A program made the translations under genes and the position numbers. The notes under the pieces are model-generated. The model was not told the DNA's origin and did not search any database. It saw only the letters and a list, made by a program, of their open reading frames with translations. Shown here one piece after another: positions 17,859 through 26,643 of a DNA stretch of 64,000 bases. Each line of letters opens with the position of its first letter. Within the stretch, counting starts at the first letter, position 1. The DNA lies in contig WGLR01000018.1 of NCBI GenBank assembly GCA_016125475.1, positions 25,032-89,031 on the forward strand, in the 5' to 3' direction. The DNA is from Betaproteobacteria bacterium (GTDB lineage: Bacteria; Pseudomonadota; Gammaproteobacteria; Burkholderiales; Ga0077523).

Positions 17859-18992
17859 TCAGACGATCTTCTCGCCGAACTTCTTCAGCGCGGCGTCGGA
17901 AAGCGTGAGGCCCAGCCCGGGCTGCTCCTTGAGGGTCAGGATGCCGTTCTCGATCTTCGGCGGATCGGCGAAGAGTTCCGCCTGCAGCGGATCGCGCTCC
18001 GGATCGGTGAACGATTCGACGATGAGCCCGGCCGGGCTGCCGCCGACGATGTGCGCGTGGATGAAGCAGTCGTGGTGCGGCGCGACCTTCACGTGGTTCA
18101 GTTCGCAGAGTGCGGCGAGCTTCCGGCCTTCCGTGAAGCCGCCCATCTTCGTGCAGTCGAACTGCAGGATCTGCACGGCGTGCTCCTCCAGGATCGCGCG
18201 GCAGCCGTAGCTCGTGAGTTCGCTCTCCCCGGCGGACAGCGGGATGCGCGTCTTCTGGGCGAGCAGCTTCAGTTCGCGGCGGTCGTCGAACCAGCGGACG
18301 GGTTCCTCGAGCCAGCGGGGGGCGAGGTCTTCCAGGAGGCGCGCGCCCTCGATGGCCGTGTCGAGGTCCAACGCGCGATTCACGTCGACCATGAGGTCCC
18401 GGTCGGGGCCGATCACGTCGCGTACGACCTCGAGGCGCTTCATGTCTTCCTTCAGCGGCACGCCGCCGGCCTTCGCCTTGAAGCCGCGATGGCCCTGTGC
18501 CTTCAGCATCTCGATCTCGTCGCGCAGTTCGGCGAGGTCCTTGCCGTCCCGGTAGTAGGCGCACGTCACGTAGCAGGGCACCTCACCGCGGTAGCCGCCG
18601 AACAGGCGGTAGAGCGGCAGGCCGGCGACCTTGCCGATGATGTCCCAGCACGCGATGTCCACGGCCGCGGAAATGCGCACGATGGCCTCGCGAGCCCAGC
18701 CCTTCTCGAACGCGAGCCTCTGGTACGTGAGTCCGAAGAGTTTTTCGTAGAGTCGTTCCGGCGCGAGCGGGTCCGCGCCGACGATGAGCTCGCCGATCCC
18801 GGTATTGAAGCACTTGATTGCCGCTTCGATGGGTGTGTAGCTCGTCGCGATTCCGATGCCTTCCACCCCTTCGTCGGTCTGCATGCGCACGAGGATCTCG
18901 TTCGCCTTGGGCACGACGAAGTGGCTGACCCAGTGGGGGCGTCCCGTGTCCGGGGCGCGGAGGATGTAGACGTCGAGTTTGGTGATCTTCAT
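17859..18992 (-). CDS. Mandelate racemase/muconate lactonizing enzyme (enolase superfamily) protein
   Basis: 377 residues: N-terminal capping domain, then a barrel with the base motif FKAKAG, first metal ligand in LMVDVNRAL, Glu of LEEPVRWFDD, Glu of AGESE, and a His in APHHDCFIHAHIVGG. These are the acid-sugar dehydratase/racemase-type catalytic residues. The ATG at 18992 starts MKITKLDVYILR; an upstream in-frame ATG would add junk. It follows the tartrate-dehydrogenase-type gene with a hairpin in between, suggesting both act on a hydroxy-acid or aldonate, but the substrate is inferred only. Confidence 0.85.
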   Translation of the reverse strand: MKITKLDVYILRAPDTGRPHWVSHFVVPKANEILVRMQTDEGVEGIGIATSYTPIEAAIKCFNTGIGELIVGADPLAPERLYEKLFGLTYQRLAFEKGWAREAIVRISAAVDIACWDIIGKVAGLPLYRLFGGYRGEVPCYVTCAYYRDGKDLAELRDEIEMLKAQGHRGFKAKAGGVPLKEDMKRLEVVRDVIGPDRDLMVDVNRALDLDTAIEGARLLEDLAPRWLEEPVRWFDDRRELKLLAQKTRIPLSAGESELTSYGCRAILEEHAVQILQFDCTKMGGFTEGRKLAALCELNHVKVAPHHDCFIHAHIVGGSPAGLIVESFTDPERDPLQAELFADPPKIENGILTLKEQPGLGLTLSDAALKKFGEKIV

Positions 18993-19026
18993 GATGGGTC
19001 CGGGCGATGGGGGATGGGCGATGGGC

Positions 19027-19087
19027 AGGGTGCGCACGGCGCACGCGGAACGTCGTCTGCGACGACCGCGTGCGCGATGCGCACCCT
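19027..19087. repeat. REP-like long inverted repeat between two catabolic genes
   Basis: Two 22-base arms (19027-19048 and 19066-19087) are nearly perfect reverse complements, beginning AGGGTGCGCA and ending TGCGCACCCT, around a 17-base loop. The right arm runs into the stop codon of the upstream dehydrogenase. This AGGGTGCGCA...TGCGCACCCT form resembles REP/BIME-type extragenic palindromes of Proteobacteria. It could stabilise or attenuate the transcript between the two genes. Confidence 0.6.
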
Positions 19088-20150
19088 ACGACGCGATGGC
19101 TTCGGCGATGGCTTTCCCCATGTCCTCGGTGCTCGCCTTGCCTCCGACGTCCGGAGTCTTCGGGCCGTCGACGAGCACGCGCTCGATCGCGGTCATGATG
19201 GCTTCGGCCGCATCCGCGTGGCCGAGGTGTTCGAGCATCATGGCGCCCGACCAGATCTGCGCAACGGGGTTCGCGATGCGCTTGCCGTAGATGTCCGGCG
19301 CGGAACCGTGGACCGGCTCGAACAGGGACGGCAGCGAGCGGTCGGGGTTGATGTTGCCGGACGGCGCGATGCCGATCGTGCCGGTCGTCGCGGGCCCCAG
19401 GTCCGAGAGGATGTCGCCGAACAGGTTGGACGCCACGATCACGTCGAACCGTTGCGGGTTCAGCACCATCTGGATCGTGAGACCGTCGATGTGGTACTGG
19501 TTCGTCGTCACGTCCGGATACTGCTTCTTCATCTCGGCGAATCGCTCGTCCCAGTAGGGCATCGTGATCGAGATGCCGTTCGACTTCGTCGCCGAGGTGA
19601 GGGTCTTCCGCGACCGCTTCTGCGCGAGCTCGAACGCGTACTTCATGATGCGGTCGACCCCCTTGCGCGTGAAGATCGACTGCTGGATGGCCATCTCGCG
19701 GTCGGTGCCCGCGAACATGCGGCCGCCTACCGAGGAGTACTCGCCCTCGGTGTTCTCGCGCACGACGTAGTAGTCGATGTCGCCGATCTTCCGGCCCGCG
19801 AGCGGCGGCGTGATGCCGGGCATCAGGCGCACGGGGCGCAGGTTCACGTACTGGTCGAAGCCGCGGCGGAAGTGGATCAGGGAATCCCACAGCGAGACGT
19901 GGTCGGGCACCGTCGCGGGCCAGCCCGTCGCGCCGAAGAAGATGCAGTCGTGCCCGCCGATCTGGTCCCGCCAGTCCGGCGGCATCCACCACCCGTGTTT
20001 CGCGTAGTTGTCGCAACTCCAGTCGAACTGGTCGAACGAGAGCGAGATGCCGAACCTGCGGCCGACTGCGTCGAGTACGCGGACACCTTCGGGCATGACT
20101 TCCTTGCCGATGCCGTCGCCGGGGATGACTGCGATTCTGTACTTGGCCAT
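19086..20150 (-). CDS. Tartrate dehydrogenase / D-malate dehydrogenase-type beta-decarboxylating dehydrogenase
   Basis: 354 residues of the isocitrate/isopropylmalate dehydrogenase family: AVIPGDGIGKEV at the N-terminus, RENTEGEYSSVGGR around the substrate loop, and FGDILSDLGPATTGTIGIAPSGN, EPVHGSAPDI for metal and NAD sites. The FATDHVSLWDSL-like segment (PDHVSLWDSL) and DNYAKHGWWMPPDW are typical of TtuC/DmlA. It oxidises tartrate or D-malate with NAD+. RBS AGGAAA upstream; TACAAT at 20185-20190 on the minus strand is a plausible -10. First gene of the run with the enolase-superfamily gene. Confidence 0.88.
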   Translation of the reverse strand: MAKYRIAVIPGDGIGKEVMPEGVRVLDAVGRRFGISLSFDQFDWSCDNYAKHGWWMPPDWRDQIGGHDCIFFGATGWPATVPDHVSLWDSLIHFRRGFDQYVNLRPVRLMPGITPPLAGRKIGDIDYYVVRENTEGEYSSVGGRMFAGTDREMAIQQSIFTRKGVDRIMKYAFELAQKRSRKTLTSATKSNGISITMPYWDERFAEMKKQYPDVTTNQYHIDGLTIQMVLNPQRFDVIVASNLFGDILSDLGPATTGTIGIAPSGNINPDRSLPSLFEPVHGSAPDIYGKRIANPVAQIWSGAMMLEHLGHADAAEAIMTAIERVLVDGPKTPDVGGKASTEDMGKAIAEAIAS

Positions 20151-20349
20151 GCGAGTTTCCTGGACCGGTATGGGAAAGAGCGGAATTGTACTCGTCGCGA
20201 CGGCCTGCGATCCGGTGCCGTGCCCGCGCCCGCGTCTTCGGCCCGGCAGCGTTCGTTCCGGATTCCCCGTGCCGCCGTTTACGCAAAAAAATACAACAAC
20301 GCAAGCCAGACCCCGTCTCGCTCCGTCTTCGGTTGCGGGTCGGCCAGGC

Positions 20350-22140
20350 TCAGACGGGTTCGTCGCCCTGCAGCTGCTGGAGTTCGTACAGGCGGCGATA
20401 GAGTCCGCCCTCGATCCGCATGAGCGCGTCGTGCGGACCGAGTTCCACGATGCGGCCGTGATGCATCACCGCGATCCTGTCCGCGTGGCGGATCGTGGAC
20501 AGTCGATGCGCGACGGCGACGAGCGTGAGACGCCCGTGCAGGGCGGACAGGCTCCGCTGGATCCGCGCCTCGGTCTCGGAATCCACGTGGGCCGTCGCCT
20601 CGTCGAGCAGCAGGATGCGCGGTTCGCCCGCGAGCGCACGCGCGACCGCCACGAGCTGCTTCTGGCCGGTGGAGAGCCGGGCCCCCCCTTCGCCCAGCGG
20701 CGTGTCGTAGCCCTGTTCGAGGCGCTCGATGAAGTCGTGTGCGCCCGCGGCGCGCGCCGCAGCCTCGATGGCGGCGAGCCCGAGCGGCCGGCCCATCGCG
20801 ATGTTCTCGCGCACGCTCGCGGCGATCAGGAAGGGTTCCTGAGGCACGATCCCGACGGCGTCGCGGAACGCCGACTCCTCGAGGGTCTCGAGCGGAAGCC
20901 CGTCGATCCGGATCGTCCCGCGCGGTGCGGGGTACAGGCGCAGCAGCAGCGACATGAGCGTGCTCTTGCCGCTCCCCGTGGGACCGACGACGCCGAGGAA
21001 TTCGCCGGCGCGAAGGTCCAGCGAGACGTCGTGCAGGACCGGGACGTCCGGCACGTAGCCGAAATCGAGGTGCCGGATCGACACGGCGCCGTGCGTCACG
21101 TGTCCCCCTGCCGCGGGCCGCGCACTCGCCTTGACATCCACGAGTGCGGCCACGCGCGAGGCCGCGACCGTGGACTGCTGCAGCAGCGCGACCTGCGAGG
21201 TGAGCTGGATGAGTGGTTCCGTCACGCGCCCGAGGTAGCTCACGAACGCGTAGAGCACGCCGACCTCGAGCGCACCGAGGCTGCCACCGGTCTCGCGCAG
21301 GCCGAACGCGGCGATCACGATGGCCAGCATGCTCACGTGCAGCAGGTCGAGTGCGGGGCGCAGCAGCCACGCGTTCGCGCGCAGTTCCACGAGCCGCGCC
21401 CCGTAATGATCCTCGTTGATGCGGCCGTAGCGTTCCGCGAAGCCCGCCGTCGCGCGGGTCGCCTGCAGGACGGGCATGCCCCCGACCGACTCGGCCATCC
21501 GCGCGTTGAGGTCGCTCCTGAGCGCACGGCTGCGCGCGACGGCCGGTCCCGAGAGTCGCCTGTAGATCGCGACGACGACGGCCACGGCGGGCGCGAGCGC
21601 CGCGACGATCAGCATCAGGTGCCAGTCGAGAAAGCTCATCGTGATCATCACCATCGCGAGCGTCACGACGGCATCGAGCATCACGAACAGAACCTGCACG
21701 TAGAGCTGCTTCACGGCCTCGGTGTCGTTGGTGACGCGGCTCACGATCTCGCCCGTGATCGCCCGGTCGAAGTGGCTCATGGGCAGGCGCAGGACGTGCG
21801 CGAACACGCGCTCGCGCAGACGCCGGACCGACCGCATCGCGAGTCCGGCGAGGCGGGTGAGCTGCGCGTAGCGGATCCAGCTCGCGGCGCACCCGGCGAC
21901 GAGCGCGCCGGCGAGCAGCCCCGTCATTGCGCCCATCGCCGGGTCACGCGGCACGAGGTAGCGATCGATGAAGGCCTTCCCGAGTGCGGGGCCGAGGGTG
22001 TCCAGCCCCCCCGCGAGTGCGAGCCAGACGAATCCGATCCACAGGTGGCGTGCGTCGGGACGAGTCGCTTCCCAAAGCAGCCGCGCGGTTCGCGACGCCG
22101 TGGCGCGCAGTCCGGCCGGGGGTGCCCCTTCAATCGACAT
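20350..22140 (-). CDS. ABC exporter half-transporter, MdlB-like (TM-ATPase fusion)
   Basis: 596 residues: six membrane helices in the first 320 residues, then a nucleotide-binding domain with Walker A GPTGSGKST, signature LSTGQKQ (not the usual LSGGQ) and Walker B ILLLDEATA followed by H-loop VAHRLST. The start at 22140 is supported by GGAGG 9 bases upstream and overlaps the upstream gene's stop by 11 bp. Pairs with the preceding gene as a heterodimeric multidrug/lipid exporter, like E. coli MdlA/MdlB. The variant signature makes one ATP site degenerate-like. Confidence 0.9.
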   Translation of the reverse strand: MSIEGAPPAGLRATASRTARLLWEATRPDARHLWIGFVWLALAGGLDTLGPALGKAFIDRYLVPRDPAMGAMTGLLAGALVAGCAASWIRYAQLTRLAGLAMRSVRRLRERVFAHVLRLPMSHFDRAITGEIVSRVTNDTEAVKQLYVQVLFVMLDAVVTLAMVMITMSFLDWHLMLIVAALAPAVAVVVAIYRRLSGPAVARSRALRSDLNARMAESVGGMPVLQATRATAGFAERYGRINEDHYGARLVELRANAWLLRPALDLLHVSMLAIVIAAFGLRETGGSLGALEVGVLYAFVSYLGRVTEPLIQLTSQVALLQQSTVAASRVAALVDVKASARPAAGGHVTHGAVSIRHLDFGYVPDVPVLHDVSLDLRAGEFLGVVGPTGSGKSTLMSLLLRLYPAPRGTIRIDGLPLETLEESAFRDAVGIVPQEPFLIAASVRENIAMGRPLGLAAIEAAARAAGAHDFIERLEQGYDTPLGEGGARLSTGQKQLVAVARALAGEPRILLLDEATAHVDSETEARIQRSLSALHGRLTLVAVAHRLSTIRHADRIAVMHHGRIVELGPHDALMRIEGGLYRRLYELQQLQGDEPV

Positions 22141-23881
22141 CGATCGTCGCCTCCAGTTGCTGGATCGCCCACTGCCTCGCATACCAGCCGTCGGCAGCGT
22201 CCGGGCCGAGCAGTTCCGCATGCGTGCCCTGTTCCACGACCCGGCCGTTGCGCAGCACGACGATCGTGTCGGCGTCCGCGACGGCCGACAGCCTGTGGCT
22301 CACCACGATCGTCGTGCGGCTTCCGTCCCTCGTGCGCAGCGTCGCGAGGATCCTCCGCTGGGTCTCCGTGTCCACCGCGGACAGGGCGTCGTCCAGAAGC
22401 AGGAGGGGGGACGGGGCAAGCAGCGCGCGTGCGATCGCGACACGCTGGCGCTGCCCGCCGGACAGCGTGACGCCGCGCTCGCCCACGACCGTGTCGTATC
22501 CGTCCGGCAGTCGCAGGATGTCCTCGTGCACGGCCGCCAGCCGCGCCGCTTCCTCGATATGTCCGCGCGTCACGCCCCGGTGGCCCAGCGCGATGTTCCC
22601 GGCCACGGTCGCCGAGAACAGCACCGGTTCCTGTGGCACCCAGGCGATCGCGCCGCGCAGGGCGTCGAGACGGTACGCACCGATGTCCACGCCGTTCCAT
22701 TCGACGCGGCCCGACTGTGGCGCCCACTGCCGCAGCAGGAGACGCAGGACCGTGCTCTTGCCCGCCCCGGTGGGGCCCACCAGCGCAACCGTGTGGCCCT
22801 GTGGAATGGCGAGCGACAGCTCCCGCAGCGCCTGAACGGGCGCGCCGGCGTAGGTGAGGCAGACTGCGTCGAGCACGAGCGGGCCGGGCTCGACGACGGC
22901 GCGCCGTCCCGAATCGCTGATGGTGAGAGGCTCGTCGAGCACGGCCGACAGACGGGTCCACGCCGCGCGGCCGCGTTCCCAGAGCGCGAGCACCCAGCCC
23001 GCGGCGAACATCGGCCAGATCAGCTGTCCGAGGTAGAGTCCGAAGCTCGTGAGCTGGCCGATGGTGAGTTCCCCGATCCAGACGAGCCGGCCGCCGAGCG
23101 CGAGCGACAGCACCACCGCGATGCTGAGTGTCGTGCCCACCGCCGGCTCGTAGCGCGCTTCCCATCTCTGGGCCTCGAACGCGGCGTCGGAGGCTGCAGT
23201 GGCGAGCGTCGCGAAGCGGGCTCCGCTGCGGTGTTCGAGTCCGAGGCTTCGCAGCGTGCGCACGCCCGCGAGCGCCTCCTGCACGTGGTCGTTCAGCGCA
23301 CCGAAGGTCTCCAGCGCATCGCGTGATCGATCGTGGACGTGGCGGGAGATCCGCCAGAACGCGAACGCCATGAACGGAAACGGCACGAGCGCGACGCACG
23401 CGAGACGCCAGTCCACGCCGACCGACATGGCGATCACCACGAGCACGAGCGTGAGCGAACCGTCGAACCCCGCGAGGAGTGCCTCGCCGGAAGCCTGCTC
23501 GATCGCGTCGATGTCGTTCGTCGCGAGCGCCATGAGGTCCCCCGTGCGGCGACGGTGGTAGAACTCGGGGCCGTGCAGGAGGAATCGCGCGTACAGACGC
23601 TCCCGCAGCTCGACGCCCATCCGGTAGGCCGCGGCGTACAGCCGGATGCGCCAGCCGACGCGCAGGCCGTAGATGATCACGCCCGCGACCGCGAGCCACG
23701 CGATGTCCTGCCAGAGCTGCGAGGCGGGGAGGGTGTGCGCGACGAGTCCGTCCACGATGTGGCCGACGTGCCGCGGGATCCAGACGGTGAGCAGCGCGAT
23801 GCCGGCAAGCATGACGCCTGCCCCCGTGTACGCCACGGCGTGGCGGCGCACGAAACCTCGCACGAGTTGCGGAAGCGTCAT
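22130..23881 (-). CDS. ABC exporter half-transporter, MdlA-like (TM-ATPase fusion)
   Basis: 583 residues: six TM segments, then an NBD with Walker A GPTGAGKST, signature LSGGQRQR, Walker B LLLLDDALSAVD and switch VVSHRLS. The Walker B region has Asp-Asp (DD) rather than Asp-Glu, so the catalytic Glu is replaced by Asp, as in the E. coli MdlA-type half. Coupled to the MdlB-like gene (stop overlaps its start). The two subunits are thus complementary halves of one asymmetric exporter. Substrate unknown. Confidence 0.9.
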   Translation of the reverse strand: MTLPQLVRGFVRRHAVAYTGAGVMLAGIALLTVWIPRHVGHIVDGLVAHTLPASQLWQDIAWLAVAGVIIYGLRVGWRIRLYAAAYRMGVELRERLYARFLLHGPEFYHRRRTGDLMALATNDIDAIEQASGEALLAGFDGSLTLVLVVIAMSVGVDWRLACVALVPFPFMAFAFWRISRHVHDRSRDALETFGALNDHVQEALAGVRTLRSLGLEHRSGARFATLATAASDAAFEAQRWEARYEPAVGTTLSIAVVLSLALGGRLVWIGELTIGQLTSFGLYLGQLIWPMFAAGWVLALWERGRAAWTRLSAVLDEPLTISDSGRRAVVEPGPLVLDAVCLTYAGAPVQALRELSLAIPQGHTVALVGPTGAGKSTVLRLLLRQWAPQSGRVEWNGVDIGAYRLDALRGAIAWVPQEPVLFSATVAGNIALGHRGVTRGHIEEAARLAAVHEDILRLPDGYDTVVGERGVTLSGGQRQRVAIARALLAPSPLLLLDDALSAVDTETQRRILATLRTRDGSRTTIVVSHRLSAVADADTIVVLRNGRVVEQGTHAELLGPDAADGWYARQWAIQQLEATIDVD

Positions 23882-24051
23882 CGGATCGGGCCGGGAGCAA
23901 ACCCGGGATTGTGCCCGTTCCGGCGTGACACGCGTTCGATCGCGTGCCGCCGGACCGGAGCGAAGTCCGCGATCGCGGGGGTATCGGACCAGGTTTCCGG
24001 TACGGCGCCGGCCGGATCGTGCGCCGGCCGGCGCGATTCGGTGGCGACGAC

Positions 24052-24786
24052 TCAGCGCACGGTGTAGCCGCGGCCGTCGAGGCAGGCCTCGATCGCGCGT
24101 CGATAGTCGCTGCGCTTCGTGGCCGCCATCGAGTCGCCGGGTGGCAGACCGAACCGCGGGTCGTAACCCGTGCGTCCGGTCGCCCATTCGCCGCACTGCT
24201 CGCGGTCCGTCGTCTGCTGGACCTGGCTCTGCCCGTTGCGCGGATACACGAACAGGCGCTCGATCGTTCCGGCTCCGGTTGCGGCAGCCGGAGCGGGGGC
24301 CACGCTGACCGGGGCCGGCACGACCGTGTAGCCGGCCGTCGTCTGCCGGTAGTAGACGTCGTTCGCGAGGTAGTACGGCACCGCGCCGTGCCACACGATG
24401 GTGTAGTAGGGCGGCAGCGACGAGATCACGGCACCGACGGGAGGCGTCACGACCACGTAGCTTCCCGGCAACCGGGGCCCGTACCAGACCCCCGCACCGA
24501 AGAAAAGCCGGATGCCCCGGTGCACCACGATCTCGAATCCCGCGGGGAGTGCGCTGAATACCACGCCCGGTCGCGGGTAGTGATGGTAGTGGTGGACCCG
24601 CGCGTCGAAGTCGCGGTGATGGCGGACGCCGTGATCGCGGAATCCGCGGTCATGGAATCCGTGGTCACGGAATCCGTCGTGTCGGCCGTGAGGGTCTGCG
24701 AACGCGACGCCGCTCGCGAAGGAAAAGGTGGTGACGAGTACGAGTGCCGCGCCGAGGCGCCGGCGGTCTGCATGGTTCCCGAACAT
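24052..24786 (-). CDS. DUF6515 family secreted protein
   Basis: 244 residues with a signal peptide (LVLVTTFSFASGVAFA), an Asp/His/Arg/Gly-rich stretch of imperfect repeats (H-G-F-R/H-D-R/H-G), then the DUF6515 core: PPGF-like ALPAGFEIVVHRGIRLFF, GSYVVVTPPVGAVISSLPPY, and DVYYRQTTAGYTVVPAP. The C-terminal 65 residues include paired Cys in REQCGEW and EACLDGRG, a possible disulfide. ATG 24786 has CAGGAGA 5-6 bases upstream. Periplasmic or surface location inferred. Function unknown. Confidence 0.8.
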   Translation of the reverse strand: MFGNHADRRRLGAALVLVTTFSFASGVAFADPHGRHDGFRDHGFHDRGFRDHGVRHHRDFDARVHHYHHYPRPGVVFSALPAGFEIVVHRGIRLFFGAGVWYGPRLPGSYVVVTPPVGAVISSLPPYYTIVWHGAVPYYLANDVYYRQTTAGYTVVPAPVSVAPAPAAATGAGTIERLFVYPRNGQSQVQQTTDREQCGEWATGRTGYDPRFGLPPGDSMAATKRSDYRRAIEACLDGRGYTVR

Positions 24787-24985
24787 CGCTGTCTCCTGAC
24801 GATGCCCGTGCTCGTGCGGTGGCCGTCCGGTCGTGCTCACGGTCTGTCGCCACGCAGCGACGTCTGGCCGTGGCCGGAAGGTGCGCGGCACACACGCTCG
24901 CGCCCGGGCTCATGCCACCATGAACGCGCCAGTGCCGTGACGGGACGACGTCGTGTCGCACGTCCGTGCACGAAAGGCGATGGAT

Positions 24986-25000
24986 CGGGAATTTTTCCCG
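24986..25000 (-). terminator. Candidate hairpin after the acyl-CoA synthetase operon
   Basis: Inverted repeat CGGGAA-TTT-TTCCCG located 50 bp beyond the stop of the acyl-CoA synthetase, the last gene of the MarR-EmrAB operon. Stem of six pairs, no T-run after it on the minus strand. A weak terminator is the simplest reading. Confidence 0.3.
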
Positions 25001-25049
25001 GCGGCTATCCGGGCCGTCGGCGGGGCGGTGCGCGACCGCGCGGCCCCGC

Positions 25050-26591
25050 TCAGGCAGGCGGATCCGCAGGGGGCACGAGCCGGTTCCTGAGTTCCGTCTT
25101 CAGGACCTTGCCGTAGTTGTTCTTGGGCAGTGCCGCCACGAAGAGATACTGTTTCGGTCGCTTGAAGCGTGCGATGTGATCGAGGCAGAGCCGGTCCAGT
25201 TCGGCGCCCGTGGCACGCGCGCCTTCGCGCAGCACGACGAACGCGACGACTTCCTCCCCCCAGTCCGCGTGCGGCTTGCCCACCACCGAGACCTCCGCGA
25301 CGGCCGGATGTCCCAGCAGCACTTCCTCGACCTCGCGCGGATAGATGTTCGAGCCGCCGCTGATGATCATGTCCTTCGAGCGGTCCATGAGCGTGAGGAA
25401 GCCGTCGTCGTCGAGTGCGCCGACGTCGCCGGTGAATAGCCAGCCGTCTCGGATCGTGTTCGCGGTCGCCTCGGCGTTGCGCCAGTACCCCTTCATCACC
25501 GTGTCCCCGCGCACGACGACTTCGCCGGGTGTGCCGTTCGGCAGCGAACGTCCGTTCTCGTCCGTGACGCGCACCTCGACGCAGCTCTGCGCGACCCCGA
25601 CCGATGCGAGGCGCTCCGTGTGACGCGGGTGGGAGGTGTCGAGCAGATGCCGCCGGGCGAGTGCGGTGATCGTCATCGGACTCTCGCCCTGGCCGTAGAT
25701 CTGCACGAAGCGCGGTCCCATCACGGCCATCGCACGGCGGATGTCCGCGGCGTACATCGGGCCGCCACCGTACACGATCGTCTTGACGCCCGAGGGGTCC
25801 GCACCGGTCGCCTCGACGTGGTCCACGAGGCGCTTCACCATGGTGGGTGCCGCGAACATGGCCACGTTCCGGTGGTGCGCCGAGAGTTCGACGATCTCGG
25901 CGGGGTCGAACCCGCCGGACTCGGGCACGACGTGGCGCGCGCCCGCGAGCACGTGCGCGAACGCATACATGCCCGCACCGTGCGACATCGGCGCGGCATA
26001 CAGGATCGCGTCCTCGCGCGTGGCTGCATCGACGTCGCTGAAATAGCAGAGCGTCATCGCGAGGAGATTGCGATGCGTGATCATGACGCCCTTGGGCTGT
26101 CCGGTGGTGCCGGACGTGTAGAAGAGCCAAGCGAGGTCGTCGGGCGCGCGATCGGCGATGTCCGCCGCCCGCGACTCCGTCATGGACGCGAACGCCGGGG
26201 TCCGCACGTCGATCACGTGCTCCACGCGGCGCAGCCCGGGCACGAGCGGCATGAGCGCGTGTCCGACGTCCGGTGTCACGAAGACTGCGCGCGCCTCGCC
26301 GTGGTCGACGATGTAGGCCGCTTCACGCGGGTGCAGCTTGCAGTTGACGGGCACGACCGCGAGCCCCGCGTACCAGGCGCCGAACACGACCTCGAGAAAT
26401 TCCGGCGTGTTCGTCATGAACAGGGCGACGCGGTCACCCCGTGCGAGCCCGGCATCGAGCATCGAGGTCGCGAGAGCACGGGCGCGGCGGTCGAACTCGC
26501 CGTAGCGGGAATGCAGCCGCCGACCCACGTGCAGCGCCGGGGCTGCGGGATCGACGCGCGCGGCGCGCGCGAGCAGGGTCGCGAGATTCAC
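25050..26591 (-). CDS. Acyl-CoA synthetase (AMP-binding, long-chain-like)
   Basis: 513 residues. The P-loop-like motif YTSGTTGQPKG, the GYWRNAEATANTIRDGW and TGDVGALDDDG motifs, and the C-terminal Lys (PKNNYGKVLKTELR) identify an ANL-superfamily acyl-CoA/acyl-AMP ligase. It activates a carboxylic acid with ATP and CoA. It is the last gene of a five-gene operon with MarR, EmrA, EmrB and the dehalogenase-like SDR (52 bp behind that gene). In that context it may activate the acid product of a detoxified compound; this link is an inference. Confidence 0.9.
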   Translation of the reverse strand: MNLATLLARAARVDPAAPALHVGRRLHSRYGEFDRRARALATSMLDAGLARGDRVALFMTNTPEFLEVVFGAWYAGLAVVPVNCKLHPREAAYIVDHGEARAVFVTPDVGHALMPLVPGLRRVEHVIDVRTPAFASMTESRAADIADRAPDDLAWLFYTSGTTGQPKGVMITHRNLLAMTLCYFSDVDAATREDAILYAAPMSHGAGMYAFAHVLAGARHVVPESGGFDPAEIVELSAHHRNVAMFAAPTMVKRLVDHVEATGADPSGVKTIVYGGGPMYAADIRRAMAVMGPRFVQIYGQGESPMTITALARRHLLDTSHPRHTERLASVGVAQSCVEVRVTDENGRSLPNGTPGEVVVRGDTVMKGYWRNAEATANTIRDGWLFTGDVGALDDDGFLTLMDRSKDMIISGGSNIYPREVEEVLLGHPAVAEVSVVGKPHADWGEEVVAFVVLREGARATGAELDRLCLDHIARFKRPKQYLFVAALPKNNYGKVLKTELRNRLVPPADPPA

Positions 26592-26643
26592 GATGCGGCG
26601 CGACGAGCGAACGCTCGGGCCTGGCGGGGCGGTTCGCCTGCGG

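Noticed and set aside
16771..18564. A roughly 600-codon open frame joining dusC to sequence inside the next gene
   Set aside because: High-GC artefact; only the part from GTG 17769 matches Dus, while the rest is antiframe to the enolase-superfamily gene.
20283..20330. A7/T7 run after the MdlB-like gene as an intrinsic terminator
   Set aside because: The T-run is present on the minus strand but only a four-pair stem precedes it, so I did not call a terminator.
24600..24700. Repeats in the DUF6515 gene as a possible tandem-repeat or CRISPR-like array
   Set aside because: They are short, irregular, in frame and encode a His/Arg/Gly-rich peptide segment.
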